The translations under genes and the position numbers were made by a program. 64,000 nucleotides of DNA from Bradyrhizobium nivariense (GTDB lineage Bacteria > Pseudomonadota > Alphaproteobacteria > Rhizobiales > Xanthobacteraceae): positions 186,001-250,000 of the forward strand of contig NZ_JARVWW010000001.1 of the NCBI RefSeq assembly GCF_029846715.1, written 5' to 3'. The notes beneath the pieces were generated by a model that saw only the letters and a program-made list of their open reading frames with translations, made no database searches and was not told the DNA's origin. Shown here in pieces: positions 16,154 through 26,883 of this stretch (within the stretch, counting starts at the first letter, position 1; each line of letters starts with the position of its first letter).

Positions 16154-18283
16154 GTGCCAGAGCTTTCGCTGCCGTCTGAACATTCCTCCAAGATCGGCGC
16201 GAACGGCGGCATCAGCCTGCGCTGGCGCGTCCTGGCAGGCAATCTGATCACGAGCCTCCTGGCCGTAGCCTTCGCCGGGGCGGTGGCCTGGGGCGGATGG
16301 GGCGATCTGCGCAAGCGAGAGGCGGCCGCGCGCTCGCTGACCGCCTTCGAGCTGGTCATGAAGGCCAACAGCCTCATTCCGGTCGAACGCACCGCCTGGT
16401 TCGCAGTTGCGACCCCGGCCGACCCAGCCACACCCGAGAAGCTGTCCGCCCTCGACAAGACCATCGCCAACACGGATGCCGCCATCGGCGCGGCCAAGGC
16501 GGCGGTTCGCGCGGCGGAGCTGCCAGCCAGGTCGATCGAAGCAGCCGAACAGGCGTTGCTGCAAACTCGCAGCGCCGCACGCCAGGCGGTGGTCCTGCCC
16601 AAGCAGCAACGCCCCGCCGACAGCCAGACGGCGATCGTGGATGGACTTGCGCGCGCCGTCGACGCCCTCACTGCGGCGACAAACGAAGTATTGATCAGCC
16701 TGTCGCACACCGGCAGCGACATCGAGAATCTCCTGCCTTCGGCGGAGCTGGCGCAAAGTGCACAAAGCATGCGCGCCATCAATGGCGCGCGTGCCGCCGT
16801 GCTCGGCCTGTTCGCCCGCAATCAGCCCTTGTCGCCGGCCCAGCGTGTCGACGTGACCGAGTTGACCGGCCAGATCGCGCTGATCTGGAAGCAGATCGAG
16901 CAGGGCGTTCACAATACCGGAGATGCGCCGGCGCTGGTGAACGTCTTCAGCCAGGTGCGCACGACAATGATCACTGAAGCGGAGCCGCGGTTCCGGGAGG
17001 TGGTCGCAGCAGCCCGCGAGGGCCGCCCCTGCCCGGTCAGCGAGGCCGAGTGGCCCGGCTGGATCAGTCGTGTCCTGAACAGCGTGCTGGGTCTGCGGGA
17101 CGCCGCCTTGGCCTTTGCTCACGAGGCCAACGACTCTGCGATTGCGCAGGCGCAGATGCGGCTGACCTGGGCTCTCGCGGCTCTGCTGGTGGTGCTCATC
17201 GCCTCGATCGCCGTCGTGATCGCCGTGATGCGCCAGGTGATCGGCCCGCTGGTACGGTTGACCGGAGTGACGCTGCGGCTTGCCGACCGCGAACTCGACG
17301 TCGCGATCCCCGACGGGCATCGCAAGGACGAGATCGGCACCATGGCAAACGCGCTCCAGATCTTCAAGGACGCGCTGATTGCGAAAAAGTTCGCCGACGA
17401 GGATGCTGCACACAACGCTGAAGCGCAGATCGAGCGCGGCCGCCGCGTCAACGCCATCACGCGCGATTTCGAGGCCGTGATTGGCGAGATCGTGAGCACG
17501 GTGTCGTCGGCAGCGACCGAGCTTGAGGGTTCGGCAGGCACCTTGAACACGACAGCAGATCGCTCGCAGTCGCTGACGACGGCAGTCGCGACTGCGTCCG
17601 AGGAGGCATCCGCCAACGTGCAATCGGTCGCTTCCGCGACTGAAGAGCTCACATCGTCGGTCAACGAGATCAGCCGGCAGGTCCAGGAATCCGCGCGCGT
17701 GGCCGGCGATGCCGTCGAGCAAGCTCGCCGCACCAATGAACGCGTCGGCGAATTGTCGCAGGCGGCAAGCCGGATCGGCGACGTCATCGAGCTCATCAAC
17801 TCGATTGCAGGCCAGACAAATCTGCTGGCGCTGAACGCGACCATCGAGGCCGCGCGCGCCGGCGATGCCGGCCGCGGCTTCGCGGTGGTCGCTTCAGAGG
17901 TAAAAGCGCTGGCACAGCAGACCGCGAAGGCGACCGAGGAAATCCATCGACAGATCGGAAGTGTCCAAACGGCGACGCAGGAGTCCGTCGACGCCATCAG
18001 GGCGATCAGCGAGACGATCGAGAGACTGTCGGAAATCTCCTCGACGATTGCCGCAGCCGTCGAGGAGCAGGGAGCTGCCACGCAGGAAATTGCGCGAAAC
18101 GTTCAGCAGGCAGCGCACGGCACCCAGCAGGTCTCCGCCAACATCAACGACGTGCAGCAGGGCGCCAGCCAGACCGGCTCGGCCTCGTCCCAGGTGCTGA
18201 CCGCCGCCCAATTGCTCGCCTCGGACTCGAGCCGCCTCAAGCTCGAGGTCGGGAAATTTCTCGAAGCCGTGCGCGCAGCATAG
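16154..18283 (+). CDS. Methyl-accepting chemotaxis protein
   Basis: The 709-residue receptor begins at GTG 16154. A membrane helix (about 28-50, [20 protein letters not shown]) is followed by a ~285-residue sensory region. A second helix (about 337-361, [20 protein letters not shown]) leads into a HAMP linker ([20 protein letters not shown]). The long cytoplasmic coiled coil holds the conserved hairpin tip [20 protein letters not shown] near residues 550-570 and [14 protein letters not shown]. The signal sensed by the periplasmic region is unknown. No other chemotaxis gene is nearby. Confidence 0.95.
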   Translation: MPELSLPSEHSSKIGANGGISLRWRVLAGNLITSLLAVAFAGAVAWGGWGDLRKREAAARSLTAFELVMKANSLIPVERTAWFAVATPADPATPEKLSALDKTIANTDAAIGAAKAAVRAAELPARSIEAAEQALLQTRSAARQAVVLPKQQRPADSQTAIVDGLARAVDALTAATNEVLISLSHTGSDIENLLPSAELAQSAQSMRAINGARAAVLGLFARNQPLSPAQRVDVTELTGQIALIWKQIEQGVHNTGDAPALVNVFSQVRTTMITEAEPRFREVVAAAREGRPCPVSEAEWPGWISRVLNSVLGLRDAALAFAHEANDSAIAQAQMRLTWALAALLVVLIASIAVVIAVMRQVIGPLVRLTGVTLRLADRELDVAIPDGHRKDEIGTMANALQIFKDALIAKKFADEDAAHNAEAQIERGRRVNAITRDFEAVIGEIVSTVSSAATELEGSAGTLNTTADRSQSLTTAVATASEEASANVQSVASATEELTSSVNEISRQVQESARVAGDAVEQARRTNERVGELSQAASRIGDVIELINSIAGQTNLLALNATIEAARAGDAGRGFAVVASEVKALAQQTAKATEEIHRQIGSVQTATQESVDAIRAISETIERLSEISSTIAAAVEEQGAATQEIARNVQQAAHGTQQVSANINDVQQGASQTGSASSQVLTAAQLLASDSSRLKLEVGKFLEAVRAA

Positions 18284-18350
18284 GCCACGCCAATCAGCGA
18301 GCTCGGGCCGATTCGATGGGTTGCATCGTTCCGGAACGACCGCGCGGTGC

Positions 18351-20234
<1,884 letters not shown>

Positions 20235-21725
20235 ATGGTCGACAAGCAACGCGTCATTCCGCTGATCGTGGCCACTGCTCTCTTCATGGAGAACATGGAC
20301 TCGACGGTCATCGCCACATCGCTGCCCGCGATCGCGGCTGACATCGGCTCGAGCCCACTGACGCTCAAGCTCGCGATCACTTCCTATCTGCTGTCGCTTG
20401 CGGTGTTCATCCCGGCGAGCGGCTGGACCGCCGACCGGTTCGGCGCGCGCATGGTGTTCGCGATTGCCGTCGGCGTGTTCATGGTCGGCTCGGTCGGCTG
20501 CGCGCTCTCGACATCGGTCACCGATTTCGTGTTCGCGCGCATCCTGCAGGGCATGGGCGGGGCGATGATGACGCCGGTCGGGCGCCTCGTGCTGTTGCGG
20601 TCGGTCGACAAGAGCGCGCTGGTCAATGCCATGGCGTGGGTGACGGTTCCTGCCCTGATCGGCCCCGTGATCGGGCCGCCCCTCGGTGGCTTCATCACCA
20701 CCTATGCGTCGTGGCACTGGATCTTCCTGATCAACATCCCGATCGGGCTGCTCGGCATCTTCATGGCCTTGCGCTTCATCGATCCCATCAAGAGCGAGGA
20801 ACGAGAGCCGTTCGACCTCTACGGGATGGTGCTCGCGGGCCTCGGGCTCGCCGGCATTGCCTTCGGGCTGTCGGTTGCCGGACTCAATCTGCTGCCGTGG
20901 AGCACGATTGCCGCCCTGGTCGTCGGCGGATCAATCTCGATGACGCTGTATGTCCTCCACGCCCGGCGAACGGGATCGCCGGTGCTGGACTTCTCGCTGC
21001 TGAAGCTGCCGACGCTGCGCGCGGCCATTCTCGGCGGGTTCATGTTCCGGCTCGGCATCGGCGCGCTGCCGTTCCTGTTACCGCTCCTGATGCAGATCGG
21101 CTTCGGCCTCTCGCCGTTCAAGTCCGGCCTCGTCACGTTTGGCTCGTCGCTCGGCGCCATGGGCATGAAAGCGCTGGCCGCACGCATCATCCGCGCCTTC
21201 GGCTTCCGCAATCTGATGACGGTGAACGCAATCATCAGTGCAGTTTTCCTCGCCGCCTGTGCGCTGTTCACGGTGACGACGCCGCTGCTGATCATCATGA
21301 TCATCCTGGTGGTCGGCGGCTTCTTCCGTTCGCTCGAGTTCACCGCGATCAACACGGTTGCCTATGCCGAGGTCGAGAACGCGCAGATGAGCCGCGCCAC
21401 CACGCTCGTCAGCGTCAACCAGCAGCTCGCGGTCTCGGCCGGCGTCGCCGTCGGCGCAGCTTCTGTGGAGACGACGATGTGGCTCGGCCACGTCAGCGAG
21501 CTCAACGCCACCGTGTTCGCGCCGGCCTTCGTCGTGATCGCGCTAACCTCGGCGGCGTCGAGCTGGTTCTTCTGGCAGATGCCCGATGATGCCGGCCACG
21601 AAGTCTCCGGCCGCAAGGCGGTCGAGATCGCGAGCCGCAAGGGTGCAGGCAAGGGCGCGGCCAAGGCGGCCGTCAAGGCGGCGACCGAGGATACCCAGGA
21701 CGTGCGGGATCAGCGGCTGGGGTAG
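20235..21725 (+). CDS. MFS drug/solute exporter, DHA2-like
   Basis: The 496-residue protein has about 14 hydrophobic segments, as in the DHA2 family of proton-driven drug exporters. Helix 1 carries MDSTVIATSLPAIA, the cytoplasmic loop has the motif GWTADRFGARMVF, and RILQGMGGAMMTPVGRLVLL follows. The C-terminus is a charged tail rich in Lys and Ala (KGAGKGAAKAAVKAATEDTQ). A second copy of its 3' end, with an internal deletion, lies at 24590-24775. The ATG at 20235 is chosen because the in-frame extension to 20142 is not MFS-like. The substrate is unknown. Confidence 0.93.
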   Translation: MVDKQRVIPLIVATALFMENMDSTVIATSLPAIAADIGSSPLTLKLAITSYLLSLAVFIPASGWTADRFGARMVFAIAVGVFMVGSVGCALSTSVTDFVFARILQGMGGAMMTPVGRLVLLRSVDKSALVNAMAWVTVPALIGPVIGPPLGGFITTYASWHWIFLINIPIGLLGIFMALRFIDPIKSEEREPFDLYGMVLAGLGLAGIAFGLSVAGLNLLPWSTIAALVVGGSISMTLYVLHARRTGSPVLDFSLLKLPTLRAAILGGFMFRLGIGALPFLLPLLMQIGFGLSPFKSGLVTFGSSLGAMGMKALAARIIRAFGFRNLMTVNAIISAVFLAACALFTVTTPLLIIMIILVVGGFFRSLEFTAINTVAYAEVENAQMSRATTLVSVNQQLAVSAGVAVGAASVETTMWLGHVSELNATVFAPAFVVIALTSAASSWFFWQMPDDAGHEVSGRKAVEIASRKGAGKGAAKAAVKAATEDTQDVRDQRLG

Positions 21726-22117
21726 CGGAAAGCAAGATGCCGGCTCTCCCCCGGACAACAGTCCGAAACAGCCCTATGCACAGCAGCCGATCATTTGCAT
21801 TTTTCCGAAATTGGCTTTGACCTGACCCTCGCGGACCACGCGAAAAAGGATGGTCCGAGGCGAGGTCGCCGAGCGGCTTCTTGCTCCCGCGCGTATACCC
21901 CGCGGCGCGAGATCGAACGAACGCCCGCGGAACAGTGGGCATGCGAATCTCCAACCAACGCGATCAGTCAGACCTGCCCATCAGAGGGCGCGAGTTCACC
22001 AAGATCAACGCTCGTTTTATGTTCGGGACTCCCTGTTCCTCGCCGGCGCGCGCTTGCAACTTTTGCCCGTCGGCAATGTTGGCACGATGTCGAAACACCA
22101 ACGAAGGAGGGACGCGC
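21726..22117. other. Intergenic region upstream of the Tyr/Gly-rich protein, no gene seen
   Basis: No supported gene or strong hairpin lies in these 392 bases. A frame from 21881 runs into the next gene, but its start region is not protein-like; the real start is the ATG at 22118, with AAGGAGG before it. Confidence 0.5.
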
Positions 22118-22516
22118 ATGAAAAAGACCGCACTTGTCCTGGCAACCGTCGGCGCGCTCGGCGTGAGCGCGGTGGCGGCACCAACGCCGGCGGAGGCCCG
22201 CTGGCGCGGCGGTTTTGGACCGGCGCTGGCAGGCGGATTGCTCGCAGGTGCCCTGATCGGTGGCCTCGCCTCGTCCGCTTACGCCTACGGTCCGGGCTAC
22301 GGCTACTACGGGTATCCGGGCTATTATGACGACTACTACGCACCGGCGTACTACGGCGGTTACTATCCGTGGGGCGGCTACACCAGGACTTACTACAGCA
22401 CCAGTTACGCTCCGGCCTACTACGGCTACCGCTATCGCCGTGTCGTGCGTCCGGCCTTCGCCTATTACGGCGGACCGCGGCACTTCTATCACCATCGCTG
22501 GCACCATTACTGGTGA
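22118..22516 (+). CDS. Secreted Tyr/Gly-rich small protein
   Basis: The 132-residue protein has a Sec signal peptide (MKKTALVLATVGALGVSAVA, then AAPTPAEA as the likely cleavage region). A hydrophobic Gly/Ala stretch follows (ALAGGLLAGALIGGLASSAY), and then a tail dominated by Tyr and Gly (GPGYGYYGYPGYYDDYYAP), ending in a His-rich stretch (HFYHHRWHHYW). Such Gly/Tyr-rich exported proteins are common and poorly characterised in Bradyrhizobium and relatives. The AAGGAGG before the ATG supports the start. It lies in a segment framed by duplicated MFS sequence. Confidence 0.85.
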   Translation: MKKTALVLATVGALGVSAVAAPTPAEARWRGGFGPALAGGLLAGALIGGLASSAYAYGPGYGYYGYPGYYDDYYAPAYYGGYYPWGGYTRTYYSTSYAPAYYGYRYRRVVRPAFAYYGGPRHFYHHRWHHYW

Positions 22517-22780
22517 AGCGACGCCGCAAGAGAAGGGCTGGCGCGAGGCGCTGAGCCTGCAAAGTGGACTTTTGGTCGATGTCTTTTCGCTTCGATCCAG
22601 AGAGCCCCGCGCGCTGTAGCACCGAGACGAAAACGCGCGACTCTCCTGCATGATAGGAACGATGACGTCGGCGCACCGTTCACAGACATCGGAAAACTCG
22701 AATGAGGGCTCGTTTGTCTCGAGCCCGAGCTTCGAAGGTTCCCGTCAACGGATGCTGCAAAGCAAACGGAGGAGGTTCAG

Positions 22781-24541
22781 GTGAACACGAGAAAGAACAG
22801 GTTCCTATTGACCACAGCAGTGCTGCTCGCCGGCGTCAGCCTGGCGTCGGCTCAAGGCATGCGTGAAGGCGCTGGCAGCGGGATGAGCGGAGGCGCAGGC
22901 GCAGGCGCGGCGGAATCCGGCCGAACAGGCGGCGGAATGCCGCAAGGTGCAGGTGCTTCCCACAGCGAAAGAATGACGCAGGGCCGCGCAGGCGGCCGGG
23001 CCGAGGGTCCCTCTGCGGCGCCATCGCGTTCTGAGCGCAGTGAAGGATTGCGTGATGGCGGCAAGGCCGACAGGAGCGAACGTCAGACCATCGATCAGGG
23101 TCGCGGCGGCCGCGACAATGCTCCTCAGTCCCGATCTGAAGGCGAGAAGCGTGGCAAGGACCAAACCGTCGGTCAGAGCCGAAGCGAAACCGACCAAGCG
23201 CGTCAGTCCAGGACCGAGCGCGACAAGAGCGGAATGAAGGACCAAACCATCGGTCAGGGCCGCAGCGACCGCGACGCTAAGCGTCAGTCGCAAGGCGCAG
23301 AACAGGGTAAGAGCACGACCACAGGCCCTAACACCAAGGACAATGTCCGAGGCAAGAACGCGCAGGGTCAGAGCACGACAACGACCGGCGCGAACACCAA
23401 GGACAACGCCCAGGGCAAGAACGCGCAGGGTCAGAGCACCACAACGACCGGCGCGAACACCAAGGACAACGCCCAGGGCAAGAACGCGCAGGGTCAGAGC
23501 ACGACAACGACTGGCGCGAACACCAACAACGCGCAAGCCCCGAGTGCCCAGCAGGGCCAGGGCACCACGACCGGCGCCAACACTCAGGGACAGGTCAACA
23601 CCCAAGCGCAAGCCCAGGGTGGCACTACTCAGAGCATGTCCGGCCGCGTGCAGGTGAGCGCGCAGCAGCAGACAACGCTGCAGCAGTCGGTGTTGAGCTC
23701 ACGCAATGTGGATCGCGCGCGGGTCAACGTCAATTCCATCAACTTCGGCATCAATGCCGGCGTGGTAGTGCCGCGGAACATCTCCGTGGTCGCCGTCTCG
23801 GCATTCCCGGCGCTGATCGACATCTATCCGGCCTATCGGGACGACAGCTTCTTCGTCGTGGATGACGAGATCGTCGTCGTCGACCGAAGCCACAGGATTG
23901 TCGACGCCATTCCCGCCGGACCGAGGACGCACTTTGCCCGGCGCGGCAGCATGAGCGGTGGCGGTGGCAACATCGCCGCGCTGGATCTCAACTCCGACGA
24001 GATCCGCGTTGTTCAACGGGTGCTGATTGAACGTGGCCTGATGTCTGGCCAAGCAGACGGCATCCTCGGGCCCGCTACGCGCGAAGCGCTGATCACCTTC
24101 CAGAGACAGGAAGGCTTCCAGATCACCGGCTCGATCGATACCCGGACGGTCGCTGCACTAGGCGTCTCCAACCAGATCCGCACCACGCAGGGCCAATCGA
24201 CGACCGTTGGTCAGGGGGCGACCGGCCAGTCGACGCAGCAGAACACGACCGGGCAAAGCACCGGTCAGACGAATGCGCCGGCGCAGCAGAACCAGACCAC
24301 CGGCCAGGCTGGTGAGAACCAGCCGTCCACAACCGGCCAGGCTCAGCAGAATCAACCGGCGACGTCGGGCCAGGCAGGCACACAACCGCCTGCTGGTCAG
24401 ACCACTGGACAGGCGCCGGCCCAAACCAACAGTCAGTCCACCAACCAGCCCAGCAACACCCCGTCTGGGCAAACCAACCAGAATAATGCCCCGCCGCCTT
24501 CGACGTCGGGTCAGCCGGCTCAGAATCAACCCAGCCGGTAA
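22781..24541 (+). CDS. Secreted repeat-rich protein with DUF1236-like and peptidoglycan-binding domains
   Basis: The 586-residue protein begins at GTG 22781 (AGGAGG about 6 bases upstream) with a signal peptide (KNRFLLTTAVLLAGVSLASA). Residues ~25-280 are low-complexity, Gln/Ser/Gly-rich and partly a tandem repeat of the type NTKDNAQGKNAQGQSTTTTG, encoded by 60-63-base units from 23311 to about 23559. Residues ~290-380 (VVVPRNISVVAVSAFPALID and DDEIVVVDRSHRIVDAIP) resemble DUF1236. Residues ~402-462 are a peptidoglycan-binding domain (VVQRVLIERGLMSGQADGIL, ATREALITFQRQEGFQITG). The tail is again QTG-rich. The protein is probably attached to the cell wall or outer surface. A strong terminator follows. 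Confidence 0.88.
   Translation: MNTRKNRFLLTTAVLLAGVSLASAQGMREGAGSGMSGGAGAGAAESGRTGGGMPQGAGASHSERMTQGRAGGRAEGPSAAPSRSERSEGLRDGGKADRSERQTIDQGRGGRDNAPQSRSEGEKRGKDQTVGQSRSETDQARQSRTERDKSGMKDQTIGQGRSDRDAKRQSQGAEQGKSTTTGPNTKDNVRGKNAQGQSTTTTGANTKDNAQGKNAQGQSTTTTGANTKDNAQGKNAQGQSTTTTGANTNNAQAPSAQQGQGTTTGANTQGQVNTQAQAQGGTTQSMSGRVQVSAQQQTTLQQSVLSSRNVDRARVNVNSINFGINAGVVVPRNISVVAVSAFPALIDIYPAYRDDSFFVVDDEIVVVDRSHRIVDAIPAGPRTHFARRGSMSGGGGNIAALDLNSDEIRVVQRVLIERGLMSGQADGILGPATREALITFQRQEGFQITGSIDTRTVAALGVSNQIRTTQGQSTTVGQGATGQSTQQNTTGQSTGQTNAPAQQNQTTGQAGENQPSTTGQAQQNQPATSGQAGTQPPAGQTTGQAPAQTNSQSTNQPSNTPSGQTNQNNAPPPSTSGQPAQNQPSR
23311..23559 (+). repeat. Tandem 60-63-base coding repeat
   Basis: Four units begin at 23311, 23371, 23434 and 23497 with gagcac. 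The first unit is 60 bases and the next two are 63 and nearly identical, differing at single positions. The array is in frame and codes for a 20/21-residue Thr/Gln/Asn repeat. Copy number is likely to vary between strains. Confidence 0.9.
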
Positions 24542-24551
24542 GACGCCCCCA

Positions 24552-24579
24552 AGCCCCGCCTCTGGCGGGGCTCTTTTTT
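24552..24579 (+). terminator. Rho-independent terminator of the repeat-rich gene
   Basis: The stem agccccgcc (24552-24560) pairs with ggcggggct (24564-24572), with a three-base loop and a run of six T at 24574-24579. It starts 11 bases after the stop codon. Confidence 0.92.
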
Positions 24580-24589
24580 GCGGTCAGCA

Positions 24590-24775
24590 CGGCGCTATGG
24601 CCTGAAGGCGCTGGCCGCACGCATCATCCGCGCCTTCGGCTTCCGCAATCTGATGACGGTGAACGCGATCATCAGTGCAGTTTTCCTCGCCGCCTGTGCG
24701 CTCTTCACTGTAAGGCGGCCATCAAGGCGGCGACCGAGGATACGCAGGACGTGCGGGATCAAAGGTTAATTTAGG
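24590..24775 (+). pseudogene. Internally deleted second copy of the MFS 3' end
   Basis: Bases 24590-24713 closely match 21152-21275 of the MFS gene, and 24711-24775 match 21661-21725, including the C-terminal codons for the TEDTQDVRDQ segment and the terminal TAG. About 385 bases between the two blocks are missing. The fragment has no start and is not expected to be expressed. It marks a duplication that brackets the two secreted-protein genes. Confidence 0.88.
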
Positions 24776-24799
24776 ATAGCCGGCACCACTCTCACTCGA

Positions 24800-24921
24800 T
24801 GTCGTTCCGGCGCAGGCCGGGACCCATACGCCGAGACGGCAGTTCGGCGCGAGATGGCAATTGGCAGTCTCCACCAAATTCAATTCGGTGGTTATGGGTC
24901 CCGGCCTTCGCCGGGACGACG
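24800..24921. repeat. Palindromic intergenic repeat overlapping the rlmE 3' end (family C)
   Basis: The left end gtcgttccggcgcaggccgg and the right end ccggccttcgccgggacgac are near-inverse. The gggaccca / tgggtccc segments form a further pair. The right part runs into the last codons of the minus-strand rlmE, whose TAA (24892-24894) lies within the element. Confidence 0.85.
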
Positions 24922-25602
24922 ATCAGGTGCCCCCCGAAATCCCGTCGCGAGCACGTAGCGCTCCGAGGAATCCTGCCGGCTCGCGGCCGGCTTGACGTGA
25001 CGCACCGTGGCAAAATCGCGCTTGAGCTGGGCGAGCAGCTCGGCGTCGGCCCCGCTCTGGAACGCCTTCGCCAGGAAGGTCCCGCCGGGCTTCAGCACGT
25101 CGCAGGCAAAGGCTGCTGCGGTCTCGATCAGGCCGACGATGCGAAGCTGGTCGGTCTTGCGGTGGCCGGTGGTGTTGGCGGCCATGTCGGACATCACGAC
25201 GTCGGCGCCGCCGTCGAGCATGGCCTTGAGCTTGTCCGGCGCGTCATTGTCCATGAAGTCGAGCTGTGCGAACTCGACGCCGGCAATCTCGGGAATTTCC
25301 AGCAGGTCGATCGCGATGACCTTGCCCTTGCCGTCGACCGAGCCGACGCGCTTGGCGGCGATCTGGCTCCAGCCGCCCGGCGCAGCGCCGAGATCGACCA
25401 CCGCCATGCCGTGCTTGAGCAGCCGATATTTGTCGTCGATCTCCAAGAGCTTGAACGCGGCGCGCGAGCGATAGCCCAGCGCCTTCGCCTTCACCACATA
25501 GGGATCGTTGAGCTGCCGCTCCAGCCACAGCTTCGACGACAATTTGCGCTTGCCGTGGGTCTTGACCTGGACGTGCAAGCGGCCGGTGGTGTCCTTGGCC
25601 AT
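24892..25602 (-). CDS. rlmE: 23S rRNA (uridine-2552-2'-O) methyltransferase
   Basis: The 236-residue protein has the RrmJ/FtsJ motifs. The SAM loop is VVDLGAAPGGWSQIA, followed by VIAIDLLEI and VVMSDMAANTTGHRKTD (the catalytic Asp). FLAKAFQSGAD holds the catalytic Lys. K-D-K-E tetrad positions in the fold are therefore present. Lysine-rich residues 10-25 precede the family core. The last ~12 residues (FRGAPDRRPGEGRDP) come from a palindromic repeat, so the natural C-terminus was probably near RYVLATG. It starts one base after the stop of the Ppx/GppA gene on the same strand, so the two are likely co-translated. Confidence 0.93.
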   Translation of the reverse strand: MAKDTTGRLHVQVKTHGKRKLSSKLWLERQLNDPYVVKAKALGYRSRAAFKLLEIDDKYRLLKHGMAVVDLGAAPGGWSQIAAKRVGSVDGKGKVIAIDLLEIPEIAGVEFAQLDFMDNDAPDKLKAMLDGGADVVMSDMAANTTGHRKTDQLRIVGLIETAAAFACDVLKPGGTFLAKAFQSGADAELLAQLKRDFATVRHVKPAASRQDSSERYVLATGFRGAPDRRPGEGRDP

Positions 25603-25603
25603 C

Positions 25604-26674
25604 TCACCAGCTCCTGAGCGCGCCGTCTTCGCGCATCATCTCGACCAGCATGCCCTCGCGCAGGCCCCGGTCGGCGACGCGCAGGCGTGGCAGCGGAAAG
25701 GCGCGGCGGATCGCGTCGAGGATGGCGCAGCCGGCCAGCACGAGATCGGCGCGCTCGAGGCTGATGCAGCTGTTCGCCGCGCGCTCCTCGTAGCTCATGC
25801 CGAGCAGCTTGCTGATGGTCGCGGTGACGTCGGTAGCGTTCATCCAGACACTGTCGATGCGGCGGCGGTCGTAGCGCGCGAGATTGAGATGGATGCCGGC
25901 GAGCGTCGTCACCGTGCCTGACGTGCCGAGCAGATGCATTTCAGTGAGATCGCCGCCATGCTGTTCGGCGAACGGCGTGATATGATGGGCGACCTCGCGC
26001 TCCATCGCGGCGTAGATCTCCGGCGTCACGTCGCGCCCGCCGAACTGCTCGGCAAGCGTGACCACACCGAACGGAATCGACATCCAGGCTTTGATGCGCG
26101 GTTCCGGATTTGTGGCGTTGCGCTCGATCCGCACCAGTTCGGTCGAGCCGCCGCCGATGTCGAACAGAATCGCGCCGCGCCCCCTGGGATCGACCAGCGG
26201 CGAGCAGCCGAGCACGGCGAGCGCCGCCTCGGTCTCGCGGTCGATCACCTCGAGCTCGATGCCGGTCTCGGCCGCGACGCGGCTGCGAAAACCCTCCGCA
26301 TTCGAGGCCGCGCGGCAGGCTTCGGTGGCAATCAACCGCAATCGCTTGGCTTTGCGCAGATTGATCTTGTCGCGGCAGATGCCGAGCGCAACGACGGCGC
26401 GCTCGATCGCAGCCTCGCTGATGCAGCCGGTTGCCGAGACGCCCTCGCCGAGCCGGATGATGCGCGAGAAGGAATCGACCACGCGAAAGCCGTCGTGGGT
26501 GGGACAGGCGATCAGGAGCCTGCAATTGTTGGTGCCGAGGTCCAGCGCCGCGTAGACGCCGGTTCCCGGCGCCTGCGCGCCGACGGCCGGTTCCGTGGCA
26601 AACGCCACCGCCGCCATCGACCCCAGCTCACCGTGCGGCGCAAGGCCGTCGCGGAGCCGCGTGTGGTCATTCAT
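25604..26674 (-). CDS. Ppx/GppA family exopolyphosphatase/phosphatase
   Basis: The 356-residue protein has the actin/HSP70-like ATPase fold of exopolyphosphatases and pppGpp phosphohydrolases. Motifs are YAALDLGTNNCRLLIA (first phosphate loop), RLGEGVSATGC, LIATEACRAASNAEG, ILFDIGGGSTELVRIE and HLLGTSGTVTTLAGIH. It should hydrolyse polyphosphate or pppGpp, which of the two being unclear. The ATG at 26674 is chosen because the in-frame extension to 26785 is not family-like. It abuts rlmE. Confidence 0.9.
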   Translation of the reverse strand: MNDHTRLRDGLAPHGELGSMAAVAFATEPAVGAQAPGTGVYAALDLGTNNCRLLIACPTHDGFRVVDSFSRIIRLGEGVSATGCISEAAIERAVVALGICRDKINLRKAKRLRLIATEACRAASNAEGFRSRVAAETGIELEVIDRETEAALAVLGCSPLVDPRGRGAILFDIGGGSTELVRIERNATNPEPRIKAWMSIPFGVVTLAEQFGGRDVTPEIYAAMEREVAHHITPFAEQHGGDLTEMHLLGTSGTVTTLAGIHLNLARYDRRRIDSVWMNATDVTATISKLLGMSYEERAANSCISLERADLVLAGCAILDAIRRAFPLPRLRVADRGLREGMLVEMMREDGALRSW

Positions 26675-26883
26675 ACAGACTGTCTTTCCGCGGCCGGGTG
26701 GGCCGAGCTGGAATTGCTTTTTCGCCTGAAACATTAGCAGCGCGTCAGTCCTGCGCAACAACGCATCACATGGGACCATGCCCATTCGTGCGTTGTCGTG
26801 AACGGGCCGGTGGGTTATCTCAGCAGGATCCGGTCCCCCGCTGCCGCGAAAATGCGCAAATGCCGGCTTTTCAGGTCATTTCC

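Noticed and set aside
16148..17722. 524-codon frame antisense to the chemotaxis receptor
   Set aside because: No family-like content and the receptor is clearly coding on the other strand.
23311..23559. CRISPR array in the 63-base repeats
   Set aside because: The units are contiguous without spacers, in frame, and encode a protein repeat; no cas genes are near.
24578..24769. Small + strand gene
   Set aside because: It is the internally deleted copy of the MFS 3' end; no start or ribosome-binding site of its own.
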